Shown in pieces: positions 7,659 through 15,727 of a DNA stretch of 60,889 bases. This stretch comes from RGIG5050 sp045636065 (GTDB taxonomy: Bacteria; Verrucomicrobiota; Kiritimatiellia; RFP12; UBA1067), in the NCBI GenBank assembly GCA_045636065.1, contig JAZTWW010000054.1, positions 1-60,889 on the forward strand, in the 5' to 3' direction. The notes below the pieces were generated by a model. The model was not told the DNA's origin and searched no databases. It worked only from the letters and a program-made list of their open reading frames with translations. Made by a program: the position numbers and the translations under genes. Numbering within the stretch: position 1 is the stretch's first letter; each line of letters starts with the position of its first letter.

Positions 7659-9017
7659 CTACACCTCGATCCCCTGCGCGGCGTACTCGTCGAGCTTGCG
7701 GTAGAGCGTGCGCCTCGATATGCCTAGGAGCTCTGCGGCCTTGCTGCGGTTGCCGCCGCTGCGGCGCAGCGCATCGATTATGCTCGCGCGCTCCGTCTCC
7801 CCAAGCGTGGAGCCCTGGGCCATGGAGGGCGACGACGGCGAAAAGCCGATGCCCTTCACATTTTCGGGGACGTCGTCCTCGCCAAGGATCCCTCCCTGCG
7901 AGAGGACGACCATCTTCTCCATCGTGTTCCTGAGCTCGCGCACGTTCCCCGGCCAGGGGTAAGACTCGAGCATCTTCATGGCGCCCGGGGATATCCCCGT
8001 AACCCTGCCGCCGTTGGCGGCGGAGAACTCCTTCAGGTAGCGCATGGCTATGAGCGGGATGTCGCCCGCGCGGTCCTTGAGGGGAGGAAGGCGTATATCC
8101 ACCACGTTAAGCCTGTAGTAGAGATCCTCCCTGAACTTCCCTTCGGCGACAAGCTTCGCAAGGCTCCTGTTGCAGGCGGCGACGATCCTTATGTCGGTCT
8201 TGATCGTCTCGGTGCCGCCCACGCGCTCGAAGCTGCGCGTTTCGAGAACCCTGAGGAGCTTGACCTGCGTGGAGGGCGGTATCTCGGATATCTCGTCGAG
8301 GAATATGGTTCCCTTGTCTGCCGCCTCGAAACGGCCGATCCTGCGCTGGAAGGCATCGGTGAAGGCGCCCTTCTCGTGCCCGAAAAGCTCGCTTTCGAGG
8401 AGGCTTCCCGTCAATGCCGCGCATTCGACGGCGATGAACGGCCCCTTGGAGCGCTGGCTCAGGTTGTGTATGGCGTGCGCCACAAGCTCCTTGCCCGTTC
8501 CGCTCGGGCCTTCGATGAGGACGGTCGCATCCGTCGGCGCAGCCTGCCTCACAAGCGCAAAGACCTTCTTCATGGCTTCGCTCTCGCCCGTAATGCTCTC
8601 TAGGCCGTACCTGTCGTTCACCTGCCTTCTGAGATTGGCGACCTCGTCGCTGAGCTCAAGGTTCTTCATGGCCATCCTGACGCGGGCCTCAAGCTGGTCG
8701 AGATCGACAGGCTTCACGAGGAAATCCTCGGCCCCGTCCTTCATGGCCGCAACTGCCTGCTCGACGCTTCCGTACGCCGTAAGGAGCATCACTGTAAGAT
8801 CGGGACGCGCAGCCTTGGCGGCCTTGAGAAGCTCCATACCGTTCACGCCAGGCATGCGGATGTCGCTTAGCATGAGCCTTATCGACGGATCGGCCCCGAG
8901 AAGGCGCATGGCGGCCTCCGCGTCAGGTGCGGTCACCACTGGCCATTCCGCCCCCAAAGCCCGCGCCATCAGCTCGCGCGTATCCTTTTCGTCGTCAACG
9001 ACAAGTATCGTGTTCAT
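7659..9017 (-). CDS. NtrC-family sigma-54-dependent response regulator
   Basis: A 452-residue activator with three domains. The receiver (about 1-120) has phospho-acceptor D52 and conserved K102. The AAA+ sigma-54 interaction domain (about 140-370) has Walker A GPSGTGKE (170-177), the sigma-54 contact loop as GAFTDA (217-222) and Walker B GTIFLDE (236-242). The Fis-type helix-turn-helix near 425-448 reads NRSKAAELLGISRRTLYRK. The sensor kinase gene immediately upstream overlaps it by 4 bases, so the two are a cognate pair. Location ahead of the kinase and exopolysaccharide genes suggests control of polymer production from sigma-54 promoters. The GAFTDA variant is seen in active members and is not evidence of loss. 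Confidence 0.93.
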   Translation of the reverse strand: MNTILVVDDEKDTRELMARALGAEWPVVTAPDAEAAMRLLGADPSIRLMLSDIRMPGVNGMELLKAAKAARPDLTVMLLTAYGSVEQAVAAMKDGAEDFLVKPVDLDQLEARVRMAMKNLELSDEVANLRRQVNDRYGLESITGESEAMKKVFALVRQAAPTDATVLIEGPSGTGKELVAHAIHNLSQRSKGPFIAVECAALTGSLLESELFGHEKGAFTDAFQRRIGRFEAADKGTIFLDEISEIPPSTQVKLLRVLETRSFERVGGTETIKTDIRIVAACNRSLAKLVAEGKFREDLYYRLNVVDIRLPPLKDRAGDIPLIAMRYLKEFSAANGGRVTGISPGAMKMLESYPWPGNVRELRNTMEKMVVLSQGGILGEDDVPENVKGIGFSPSSPSMAQGSTLGETERASIIDALRRSGGNRSKAAELLGISRRTLYRKLDEYAAQGIEV

Positions 9018-10156
9018 CTCTCAGAAAGCTCCCTTACGCGCCTTGCCATCCTCGGCAGACGCACTGTGAACGACGCCCCCTCGCCTTCGCGGCTCGAAAC
9101 CTCTATCGCGCCCCCGTGCGCCCTTACGATGCGCTGCGAAAGCATGAGCCCGAGGCCCGTCCCCTTCTCCTTCGTTGTCATGTAGGGCGCGAATATGCCT
9201 TTAAGCGTCTCTCCGGCCATGCCCTTGCCGTTGTCGCGGAACGTGACGATCACATCCCTGTCGTCGCTTGAGACGTCGATTGAAAGCCCGCCTCCGTCCT
9301 TCATGGCCTCTAGGGCGTTCTTGACTATGTTGAAGAAGACCTGCTCCATCTGCCCGGCGTCTATCATGACGGGAGGAAGCGCCGGCGGTAGATCCACGGT
9401 CACCCTTATGGATCGGCCCTCGAACCTCCCCTTGAGCGCGGAGAGCGTCTTTCTCAGCGGATCTGCCACGCTCCCCGGCTTGAGTTCAACCTGCTTGGGC
9501 CTCAACGCACCGAGGAACCCCCTTATTATCCCGTCGAGCCGCTTTACCTCCCCCTGCATCACCTTCACGTCGTTCATGGCATCCTCGCGCCTGGAGGCGA
9601 AATCGTCGCGGGCGAGCGAGCGCTGGAGGAGCTGGAGGTTGAGCGAAAGCGCGTTGAGGGGGTTGCCTATCTCGTGCGCCACCTGCGCGGCGAGATCCAT
9701 CACGGCCTCCGTGCGCCCGCTTTCGAGCTGCTCGGCCTCGCGGCGGCGTTCGATGGTGACGTCCCTCAATATGACAACGGTGAGAGGTTCGCGCGGCAGC
9801 GCGGAGAGCTCTATTACGCGCCTTTCGGGGTACGTCACCTCGAATTCGCGCACCGTCCTCTTCGTCCACCCGCCTGAGTCGGGCGCAAGGATGGAGTCCC
9901 AGTCCCAGTCGGGGATCACCTTCGAAAGCCGCCTTCCCCTGGACTTGGCGGCGTCAAATCCTAGCATGTGCGCCGCGGCGCCGTTGGCGTACTTCAAGGT
10001 TCCGTCGGAGCCGGCCGCTATGACGCCTTCCTCAAGCGCGCCCAGGACGCCCTCGAAGAACGCCATCTCGCCGGCTATGAGCCTGTACTGGCGCTCGAGA
10101 CTGCGCGGGTCGAGCTTGTCGAGCCTGCCGGCCACCTTGTCGAAGAAGCTGTTCAT
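9014..10156 (-). CDS. NtrB-like PAS sensor histidine kinase
   Basis: A 380-residue soluble kinase. A PAS domain lies at about 30-135. The HisKA dimerisation helix has phospho-acceptor H161 in AHEIGNPLNAL. The HATPase_c domain has an N-box FNIVKNALEAM near 275-285, a DNGKGMAG G1 box and a GTGLGL G2 box. There are no transmembrane segments, so the signal is cytoplasmic, as for NtrB. Its ATGA overlap with the sigma-54 regulator marks a two-component pair. The gene starts 20 bases after the TRIC-type channel gene, within the same minus-strand run. Confidence 0.92.
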   Translation of the reverse strand: MNSFFDKVAGRLDKLDPRSLERQYRLIAGEMAFFEGVLGALEEGVIAAGSDGTLKYANGAAAHMLGFDAAKSRGRRLSKVIPDWDWDSILAPDSGGWTKRTVREFEVTYPERRVIELSALPREPLTVVILRDVTIERRREAEQLESGRTEAVMDLAAQVAHEIGNPLNALSLNLQLLQRSLARDDFASRREDAMNDVKVMQGEVKRLDGIIRGFLGALRPKQVELKPGSVADPLRKTLSALKGRFEGRSIRVTVDLPPALPPVMIDAGQMEQVFFNIVKNALEAMKDGGGLSIDVSSDDRDVIVTFRDNGKGMAGETLKGIFAPYMTTKEKGTGLGLMLSQRIVRAHGGAIEVSSREGEGASFTVRLPRMARRVRELSER

Positions 10157-10176
10157 TCATCCCTCCCGGCCATGGT

Positions 10177-10881
10177 TCAGACTTTCATCGGCGAGCGCGA
10201 GCGCGGCGGGGGGCTTTTACCCTCGATGTTCCTTGCATAGAGGCTAGGGAGGCTGAGCTTGTACTTGACCGCGAGAAGGCGCATCACGATGACGGTGCCG
10301 CCTCCGATGACGGCGCAGATGCGCCAGTCGAGGTGGCATATCTCGTCGCAGAAGCAGAAGACGAACGATCCAGCCACGCAGCAGAGGGCGTACACCTCCT
10401 TGCGGAAGACGAGCGGCTCGACGTTTATGAGTATGTCGCGCATTATGCCGCCGCCCGCGCCGGTGACGGTGCCCATCGCCACGGCCGCCCACCAGGAGTA
10501 GCCGAGGTGCAGGGTCTTCTCGATTCCCATAACGGTGAAGACCCCAAGCCCGATGGTGTCGAATATGAACCACGTAAGATCCTGGCTTATGAGATGCCTT
10601 CCGAATACGCCCACGGCAACGAGGGCCAGGAATGTCACTATGAGGTACGTCGGATCTCTGAGCCAGAAGACCGGCTGCCCGAGAAGCATGTCGCGGGTGG
10701 TGCCGCCGCCGAGCGCCGTTGCAAGCCCGACTATGTACGCACCGAACCAGTCGAACTTCTTTGCGCTCGCCAGACGTATGCCGGAAATGGCGCCCGAAAG
10801 GACGCCTGTAAGCGTGAGACAGAAGTTGAAGGCGGCCTCGCTGCAGAGCCAGTCGAAGGCCGCCCATAGCCAGTCGAGCAT
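10177..10881 (-). CDS. TRIC/YicG family trimeric intracellular cation channel (UPF0126)
   Basis: A 234-residue membrane protein with about seven hydrophobic segments and an internal repeat of two three-helix units. Each unit carries the glycine-rich motif of the family: GLATALGGGTTRDMLLG near residue 52 and GTVTGAGGGIMRDIL near 138. Bacterial TRIC homologues form homotrimeric K+-permeable channels in the cytoplasmic membrane. The ATG directly abuts the stop of the epimerase gene. Nothing in the neighbourhood explains a direct link with sugar metabolism, so co-transcription may be incidental. Confidence 0.85.
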   Translation of the reverse strand: MLDWLWAAFDWLCSEAAFNFCLTLTGVLSGAISGIRLASAKKFDWFGAYIVGLATALGGGTTRDMLLGQPVFWLRDPTYLIVTFLALVAVGVFGRHLISQDLTWFIFDTIGLGVFTVMGIEKTLHLGYSWWAAVAMGTVTGAGGGIMRDILINVEPLVFRKEVYALCCVAGSFVFCFCDEICHLDWRICAVIGGGTVIVMRLLAVKYKLSLPSLYARNIEGKSPPPRSRSPMKV

Positions 10882-12063
10882 TTACAGCCTTTCCAGAATT
10901 TCCCTGCAGAGAAGGTAGCTCTTGACCATCATGCGCGGGATATGGAACGGGCCCTTGAAGATGTTGCCCTTCGCGTGCTGCGCGACGCTGCCGTCGTGGT
11001 GCAGGTAGCCGTACCACTCACCGTACTGCGGATCGGGGAGGTGCGAATACGTCCAGTCGCTGATGCGCCTGTGCCACCTGAGGTACTTCTCGTCGCCGGT
11101 GACCTTGTAGGCGTAGAGCGTGGCGATGATCGTCCCGCACTGCGGCCACCAGAACTTCATGTCCTGCTCGTAGCACTGCGGCGGGAGGTTGCGGCAGTCC
11201 TTGAAGCTTATGAGCCCGCCGTACTCGTCGTCCCAGCCCCAGTCGAGGGACCAGTCGAGGATCTTGAGGGCCGTTTTTTCAAGCTCCCTGTCTCCCCTGG
11301 CGGCGGCCACGTCCATCAGGAACCAGCTCGTCTCGATGCAGTGGCCGGGGTTGATCGTCCTGCCGGCGATCGTGTCGATGAACTCGCCGTTCGGGCCGAC
11401 GGTCTCCAGGAGGGCCTTGAACTCCGGGTGGATGAAGTACGATGTGAGAAGGCGGATCGACTCGGTGATCTGTTCGTCGAGCGCCGGATCGTCCGAAACC
11501 TGCTTGAGGACGTTCGCGACGTTGATGAGGATCATCGTGAGCGAATGGCCCTGCGTCTTCAAGGTGGGCTCGCACTTCGCCGGCATCATCGCCGGATCCT
11601 TCGTGAAGCCCTGTATGCGCTTGAAAAGCTCGACCGCCTTCGTGGCGTACGACATGTCGCCCGAAGCCTTGGCGTATTCGGCCATGGCTATCGCCGCGAA
11701 GCATTCGCTGAAGACGTACCGGCGCATCCTGAGGCCAACGCCCTCGGCGGTAACCTCGAAGTACATCCTGCCCCTGTCGTCGAAGAGCTTCTCGATGAAG
11801 TCGAGCTGGTTCTTCGCCGCCTTGAGCCACTCCTCGTTGCGCTCGACGTTGTTGTACGCGTACGAAAGCGTGAATCCGAAGCGGCCCTGGAACCAGACGC
11901 TCTTCGTGGTGTCCATTATGGAGCCGTCGCGGTCGAGGCACGTGTAGACGCCCCCGTTCTTCCAGTCGACGCCGTTCTTCATCCAGAACGGCATGATGTC
12001 GTCTACAAGGTCGCCCTTGTAGAGGTCCGCCCACGAGGCGAGATACGTCTTGGCATTCATCAT
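10882..12063 (-). CDS. N-acylglucosamine 2-epimerase (AGE/RnBP family)
   Basis: A 393-residue (alpha/alpha)6-barrel protein of the AGE family, which interconverts N-acetylmannosamine and N-acetylglucosamine. Family-typical stretches include NPGHCIETSWFLMD near 235, DWSLDWGWDDEYGG near 272, and HRRISDWTYSHLPDPQYGEW plus KGPFHIPRMM at the C-terminus. In the Bacteroides-type sialic-acid route this enzyme replaces NanK/NanE after the lyase. Here it follows the lyase gene, with a 30-bp perfect palindrome between them. ATG 12063 is preferred over the next ATG because GGAG lies 8 bases upstream. A cellobiose epimerase activity is possible for this fold, but the context favours amino sugars. Confidence 0.88.
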   Translation of the reverse strand: MMNAKTYLASWADLYKGDLVDDIMPFWMKNGVDWKNGGVYTCLDRDGSIMDTTKSVWFQGRFGFTLSYAYNNVERNEEWLKAAKNQLDFIEKLFDDRGRMYFEVTAEGVGLRMRRYVFSECFAAIAMAEYAKASGDMSYATKAVELFKRIQGFTKDPAMMPAKCEPTLKTQGHSLTMILINVANVLKQVSDDPALDEQITESIRLLTSYFIHPEFKALLETVGPNGEFIDTIAGRTINPGHCIETSWFLMDVAAARGDRELEKTALKILDWSLDWGWDDEYGGLISFKDCRNLPPQCYEQDMKFWWPQCGTIIATLYAYKVTGDEKYLRWHRRISDWTYSHLPDPQYGEWYGYLHHDGSVAQHAKGNIFKGPFHIPRMMVKSYLLCREILERL

Positions 12064-12091
12064 GTTCTAGACTCCTTTATTGGCATTATTG

Positions 12092-12121
12092 GCAGGGCGC
12101 CGCAGATCTGCGGCGCCCTGC
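12092..12121 (-). repeat. 30-bp perfect palindrome between the lyase and epimerase genes
   Basis: Two 15-base arms without a loop, starting GCAGGGCGCCGCAGA, form a complete palindrome in the 80-base gap after the lyase stop. No T-run follows it on the minus strand, so it is not a standard terminator. In RNA it would make a very stable hairpin between two cistrons, fit for attenuation or for protecting the upstream message. Confidence 0.85.
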
Positions 12122-12143
12122 TCCATCCGCATTGCCTGAAGGA

Positions 12144-13040
12144 TCACTTGTAGCCGATCTTCTTGAGACGGGCCACGCAGTCGGCCTTGGCCTCATCGGA
12201 GAGCGAGACGTTGGGAAGCCTGACGCCGCCCATGTCGAGCCCCCAGACGGCCATCATGGCCTTGCCGCCGGCGACGCCGCCGTACTGCACGAGGATGTCG
12301 ACGATGTCGCAGACCTTCTTCATGCCGGCCTGGGCCTTCTTGAGGTCGCCCTTCTTGACGGCATCCCAGATCTTGTAGTAGATGCCCGCGGAGTAGTTGT
12401 ACGTGGAGCCGATGGCGGACTGGGCGCCGATCGCGACCGCGCCGGAGAACCACTCGTCGATGCCCCAGGTGATGTCGTACTTTCCGCCGCAAGCCCTCTG
12501 GCAGCGCTGGAACATGTAGAGGTCGGGGTAGTTGAACTTGATGCCGGCGAGGTTCTTGATCTTGCCGTCGGCGGCCTCAAGGAACTTCTGCATGTCGAAC
12601 GTGACGCCGCTCATCGAGGTGTGGTAGTAGTAGAACGGAAGCTTGGTGGACGTCTTGAGCGCCTCCTTGAGGTAGGCGACGAGCGCATCGACGCTGCCGG
12701 GCTTGAAGAAGTTCGGCGGGACGATGGAGGTGGCGTCCATGCCGCACTTGACGGCGTAGGCACCGAGCTCCTGGACATCGGGGAGAGCCAGCGCGCCGAT
12801 GTGCGCGATGAGGAAGAGCTTGCCCTTGGCGGCCTTCACCCATGCGTCGAACACGGCCTTGCGCTCCTCGATGGAGCAGCAGATGCCCTCGCCGGTGGTG
12901 CCGGAGATGTAGACGCCGGTGACCTTCTGCTTGACGAGAGTCTCAGCCTGCTTGGGGATGAGATCGAGGTTCACCGAACCGTCGGCGTTGAACGGGGTGT
13001 GCGCGGCGGCGATGAGCCCCTGGAGTTTCTTGTAAGCCAT
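12144..13040 (-). CDS. nanA: N-acetylneuraminate lyase
   Basis: A 298-residue class I aldolase of the DapA/NanA family. The Schiff-base lysine is K168 in AGIKFNYPDLYMF, the tyrosine of the YYYH motif is Y139, and the carboxylate-binding GTTGEG is at 47-52. The motifs after the lysine, and STYNY near 213, match vertebrate- and Bacteroides-type N-acetylneuraminate lyases rather than dihydrodipicolinate synthases. It splits N-acetylneuraminate into N-acetylmannosamine and pyruvate. Its neighbours, the 2-epimerase downstream and nagB upstream, complete the route to fructose-6-phosphate apart from a GlcNAc kinase and NagA, which are not in the window. No sialic-acid transporter or sialidase is next to it. 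Confidence 0.9.
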   Translation of the reverse strand: MAYKKLQGLIAAAHTPFNADGSVNLDLIPKQAETLVKQKVTGVYISGTTGEGICCSIEERKAVFDAWVKAAKGKLFLIAHIGALALPDVQELGAYAVKCGMDATSIVPPNFFKPGSVDALVAYLKEALKTSTKLPFYYYHTSMSGVTFDMQKFLEAADGKIKNLAGIKFNYPDLYMFQRCQRACGGKYDITWGIDEWFSGAVAIGAQSAIGSTYNYSAGIYYKIWDAVKKGDLKKAQAGMKKVCDIVDILVQYGGVAGGKAMMAVWGLDMGGVRLPNVSLSDEAKADCVARLKKIGYK

Positions 13041-13094
13041 TGCTTCTGACCTTTCTGTGTTTTGGAAAGAGTTTCCTGTTTTGCGCGGACTCTA

Positions 13095-13823
13095 CTAGAG
13101 GAGGCTCGCGGCCGCCTCGTCGCAGTAGAACGTCACATCGGGATGGGACTGGAGGGCGCTCGCGGGGCACTTCACATCGGGCGTGCCCTTTACGGCGTCC
13201 CTGACGGCCTGCGCCTTGTTCGCGCCGTACGCGAGAAGGACGATCTTCTTCGCGTCGAGGATCGTGGCGATGCCCATCGAAAGCGCGCTCGTCGGGACCT
13301 TGGACTTGTCGCCGTCGAAGAAGCGGGCGTTGTCGTCGATCGTCTGCTGCTCGAGGAAGACCTCGCGCGTGCGGCTGTCAAACGGGCTTCCGGGCTCGTT
13401 GAAGGCGATGTGCCCGTCGGAGCCGATGCCGAGAAGCTGGATGTCGACGCCGCCGGCGGCCTTGAGCGAGGCCTCGTACGCCGCGCACTCGCCTTCCTTG
13501 TCGGTGGCGAGGCCGTTGAGGACGTGCGTATTGGCCTTGTCGATGTCGATATTGTCGAAGAGCTTGCGGTTCATGAAGTTGCGGTACGTCTCGGGATGCT
13601 CCTTCGGGAGGCCGACGTACTCGTCGAGGTTCCAGCTCCTGACCGTCTTGAAGCTCACCTTGCCGGCCTTGTTGGCGTCCGCAAGGACGGCGTACAGGCC
13701 TTCGGGCGTTCCGCCCGTTGCAAGCCCCAGAATGATGTTGGGATTGGCGTTTACAGCATCGATGAAAACCTTGGCGGCGGCTTCATTAGCCTCTTCCTTG
13801 GTCTTGAACACTTCAACCTTCAT
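13095..13823 (-). CDS. nagB: Glucosamine-6-phosphate deaminase
   Basis: A 242-residue enzyme of the standard NagB length. It has the phosphate loop GLATGGTPEGLY (33-44), NLDEY (D67) and the signature LGIGSDGHIAFNEPGS, whose H138 is the base for ring opening. It converts glucosamine-6-phosphate to fructose-6-phosphate and ammonia, the last step of amino-sugar and sialic-acid breakdown. It is the first gene of the minus-strand run with the lyase and epimerase. The promoter candidate at 13873-13901 leaves a leader of about 45 bases with GGAGCG ahead of the ATG. Confidence 0.95.
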   Translation of the reverse strand: MKVEVFKTKEEANEAAAKVFIDAVNANPNIILGLATGGTPEGLYAVLADANKAGKVSFKTVRSWNLDEYVGLPKEHPETYRNFMNRKLFDNIDIDKANTHVLNGLATDKEGECAAYEASLKAAGGVDIQLLGIGSDGHIAFNEPGSPFDSRTREVFLEQQTIDDNARFFDGDKSKVPTSALSMGIATILDAKKIVLLAYGANKAQAVRDAVKGTPDVKCPASALQSHPDVTFYCDEAAASLL

Positions 13824-13872
13824 GATCGCTCCTTTAGGCCAGTAGCCTTTCGTGGAATTTTACATTGCTATA

Positions 13873-13901
13873 AGACTACACTTTTTAAGCAGAAAGGTCA
13901 A
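13873..13901 (-). promoter_or_regulatory. Candidate promoter of the nagB operon
   Basis: Minus strand: -35 TTGACC (13896-13901), 17-base spacer, -10 TAGTCT (13873-13878). The -10 is poorer than at other sites here. An alternative TATAGC lies directly downstream. Confidence 0.45.
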
Positions 13902-13932
13902 GAGATAAATGCAAAAAATCTCAAATCGGCAC

Positions 13933-13965
13933 AAAAAAAGCGACCCGCCCTGACGGACGGATCGC
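13933..13965 (-). terminator. Terminator of the ribosomal protein operon
   Basis: A GC-rich stem (GCGATCCGTCC against GGGCGGGTCGC on the minus strand, small mismatches, loop of about 4) is followed by seven T residues. It lies 24 bases after the rplL stop. It closes the operon before any RNA polymerase gene. Confidence 0.85.
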
Positions 13966-13988
13966 CTTCCATGTGCGCTGAGCAAGGA

Positions 13989-14354
13989 CTACTTGATCTC
14001 GACCTTGGCGCCAGCCTTCTCGAGCTGCTCCTTGATCTTCTGCGCCTCTTCCTTGGAGACACCCTCCTTGACGGTCTTGGGAGCGCCCTCGACCATGTCC
14101 TTGGCGTCCTTGAGGCCGGCGCCCGTGATGGCGCGGACTTCCTTGATGACGGCGATCTTGTTCGCACCGACGGCTGCGAGCACGACGTCGAATTCCGTCT
14201 TCTCCTCGACGGGAGCGGCGGCGGCGCCGGCGGCTGCAACGGCGACGGGAGCGGCGGCTGTAACGCCCCAGGCTTCCTCAAGCGCCTTGACAAGTTCGTT
14301 GATCTCGAGGATGGTCTTCCCGGAGAGTTCCTTGATGAGTTCTTCGTTCGTCAT
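13989..14354 (-). CDS. rplL: Ribosomal protein bL12 (L7/L12)
   Basis: A 121-residue stalk protein. It has an N-terminal dimerisation helix (MTNEELIKELSGKTILEINELVKALEE in part), an alanine-rich hinge at about 35-50, and the C-terminal factor-binding domain with KIAVIKEVRAITGAGLKDAKDMVEGAPK. An in-frame TTG at 14381 would add nine mostly lysine and glutamate residues. ATG 14354 is chosen because it matches the family N-terminus and because the AG-rich stretch upstream then serves as the ribosome binding site. It recruits translation factors to the ribosome. It is the last gene before a strong terminator; rpoB does not follow. Confidence 0.97.
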   Translation of the reverse strand: MTNEELIKELSGKTILEINELVKALEEAWGVTAAAPVAVAAAGAAAAPVEEKTEFDVVLAAVGANKIAVIKEVRAITGAGLKDAKDMVEGAPKTVKEGVSKEEAQKIKEQLEKAGAKVEIK

Positions 14355-14473
14355 TTCTTTCTCTTCTTTCTTTTTTTTCAACCGGAGCCGTGTTTCATGC
14401 TCAGGGGGGCCGCCCTATCTTTCGGCCTTTGGCCTATCGTTCGGGCGGCTTTTACAAATCCGTTTACCTTCTC

Positions 14474-14998
14474 TTACGCCTGGGCGGGAGCCTCGGCGGG
14501 TGCGGCCTCGCCGCCGCCCTCCTTGTCGGCCTTCGCCTTGAGGATGCGCGCGAGACGCGCCGCAGGCTCCTTGAGCGTGCAGAGGAACATCGCGCGGAGC
14601 TGATCCTTTCCGGGGATCTTGGATAGCGCCTCGACGACGGACGCATCGACGATCTTGCCATCGTAGTCGGCGCCCTTGACGGAGGCCTTCTCCTTGTTGT
14701 CGTCGATGAACGCCATCACGTCCTTGGCGACGTCTGTGACCTCGCCCTTGCCCGTGACGACGGCCGTCGGGCCGGAGAGCATCTTCTCGACATCCTCGGG
14801 CCAGCCCTTCTCCTTCGCGACCTTGGCGAGGAAGGAGTTCTTGACCACGAGAAGGCGCGAGTCGTGCGCCCTGAGAGCTGCGCGGAGCTTCGTCATTGCG
14901 GCGACGCCGACGCCGCCGTAGTTGAGGATGAAGCAGTAGGCGGAGTCCTTGACGCGCTCGGTGACTTCGTTCAGGATAGAAATCTTTTCGATTCTCAT
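14474..14998 (-). CDS. rplJ: Ribosomal protein uL10
   Basis: A 174-residue stalk base protein with the usual N-terminal rRNA-binding domain (LNYGGVGVAAMTKLRAALR and VVKNSFLAKVA near residues 28-60) and a C-terminal helix that holds L12 dimers. The C-terminus is an alanine/glutamate-rich tail. Only 13 bases separate it from rplA, so there is no room for a separate L10-L12 leader of the kind seen in Escherichia coli. The gap to rplL is about 120 bases and pyrimidine-rich on the plus strand. Confidence 0.96.
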   Translation of the reverse strand: MRIEKISILNEVTERVKDSAYCFILNYGGVGVAAMTKLRAALRAHDSRLLVVKNSFLAKVAKEKGWPEDVEKMLSGPTAVVTGKGEVTDVAKDVMAFIDDNKEKASVKGADYDGKIVDASVVEALSKIPGKDQLRAMFLCTLKEPAARLARILKAKADKEGGGEAAPAEAPAQA

Positions 14999-15011
14999 TT
15001 CAGATCACTCC

Positions 15012-15707
15012 TTATTCGGCATCCGACGTGAGCTGCACGGGAACCGGAACGCCCATCGTGGAGGATATGGTGAGGCTGCGGATGAACGCGCCCTTGACGG
15101 TGTTGGGCTTGGCGGCCTTGACCGCGGAGACGATCGCCCTGATGTTCTCGACGAGCTTGTCGGCCTCGAAGGAGCGCTTTCCGGCGATGATCGCGACGTT
15201 GCCCGTCTTGTCCATGCGGAAATCGACCTTGCCGGCCTTGGCCTCCTTGACGGCGGATGCGGGATCGTCCGTGACCGTGCCCGTCTTGGGGTTGGGCATG
15301 AGGCCGCGGGGACCGAGAACGCGAGCCGCCTTGCGGACGGACTTCATCGCTTCGGTCGTGGCGATTGCGACGTCGAAATCGGTCCAGCCTTCCTTGACGA
15401 CCTTGTCGAGAAGATCGTCCATGCCGACGAAATCGGCACCTGCGGCCTTGGCCTGATCTGCGTGCTCGCCGCCTGCGAAGACGACTACGCGGACGTTCTT
15501 GCCCGAGCCGTTCGGAAGGCGGACGCTGCCCCTGACGGGCGTGTCGGTCTTCTTCGTGTCGGCGCCGAGCTTCATGTAGACATCGACAGTCTCGTCGAAC
15601 TTCGCCCCGGCGTGCGCCTTGACGAACTTGACGGCTTCCTCCACCGAGACGGGGCCCTTGGGCGCCGCCTTCAGCGTGTTCATATACTTCTTACCATGCT
15701 TGGCCAT
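15012..15707 (-). CDS. rplA: Ribosomal protein uL1
   Basis: A 231-residue protein of usual length with the two-domain L1 pattern. GPRGLMPNPKTGTV, the conserved mRNA/rRNA-binding loop, lies near residues 132-145. The N-terminal part reads KFDETVDVYMKLGADTKK and the C-terminal IRSLTISSTMG. L1 forms the mobile stalk at the E site and in many bacteria represses the rplK-rplA message. It starts 20 bases after the rplK stop. Confidence 0.97.
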   Translation of the reverse strand: MAKHGKKYMNTLKAAPKGPVSVEEAVKFVKAHAGAKFDETVDVYMKLGADTKKTDTPVRGSVRLPNGSGKNVRVVVFAGGEHADQAKAAGADFVGMDDLLDKVVKEGWTDFDVAIATTEAMKSVRKAARVLGPRGLMPNPKTGTVTDDPASAVKEAKAGKVDFRMDKTGNVAIIAGKRSFEADKLVENIRAIVSAVKAAKPNTVKGAFIRSLTISSTMGVPVPVQLTSDAE

Positions 15708-15727
15708 TGTTCGTTCCTTTCAGGGCT

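Noticed and set aside
7659..9017. Loss of sigma-54 contact because of GAFTDA instead of GAFTGA
   Set aside because: The variant is known in working NtrC-family proteins and all ATPase motifs are complete.
12144..13040. Dihydrodipicolinate synthase
   Set aside because: The post-lysine sequence and STYNY region match N-acetylneuraminate lyases, and the neighbours are a 2-epimerase and nagB rather than lysine genes.
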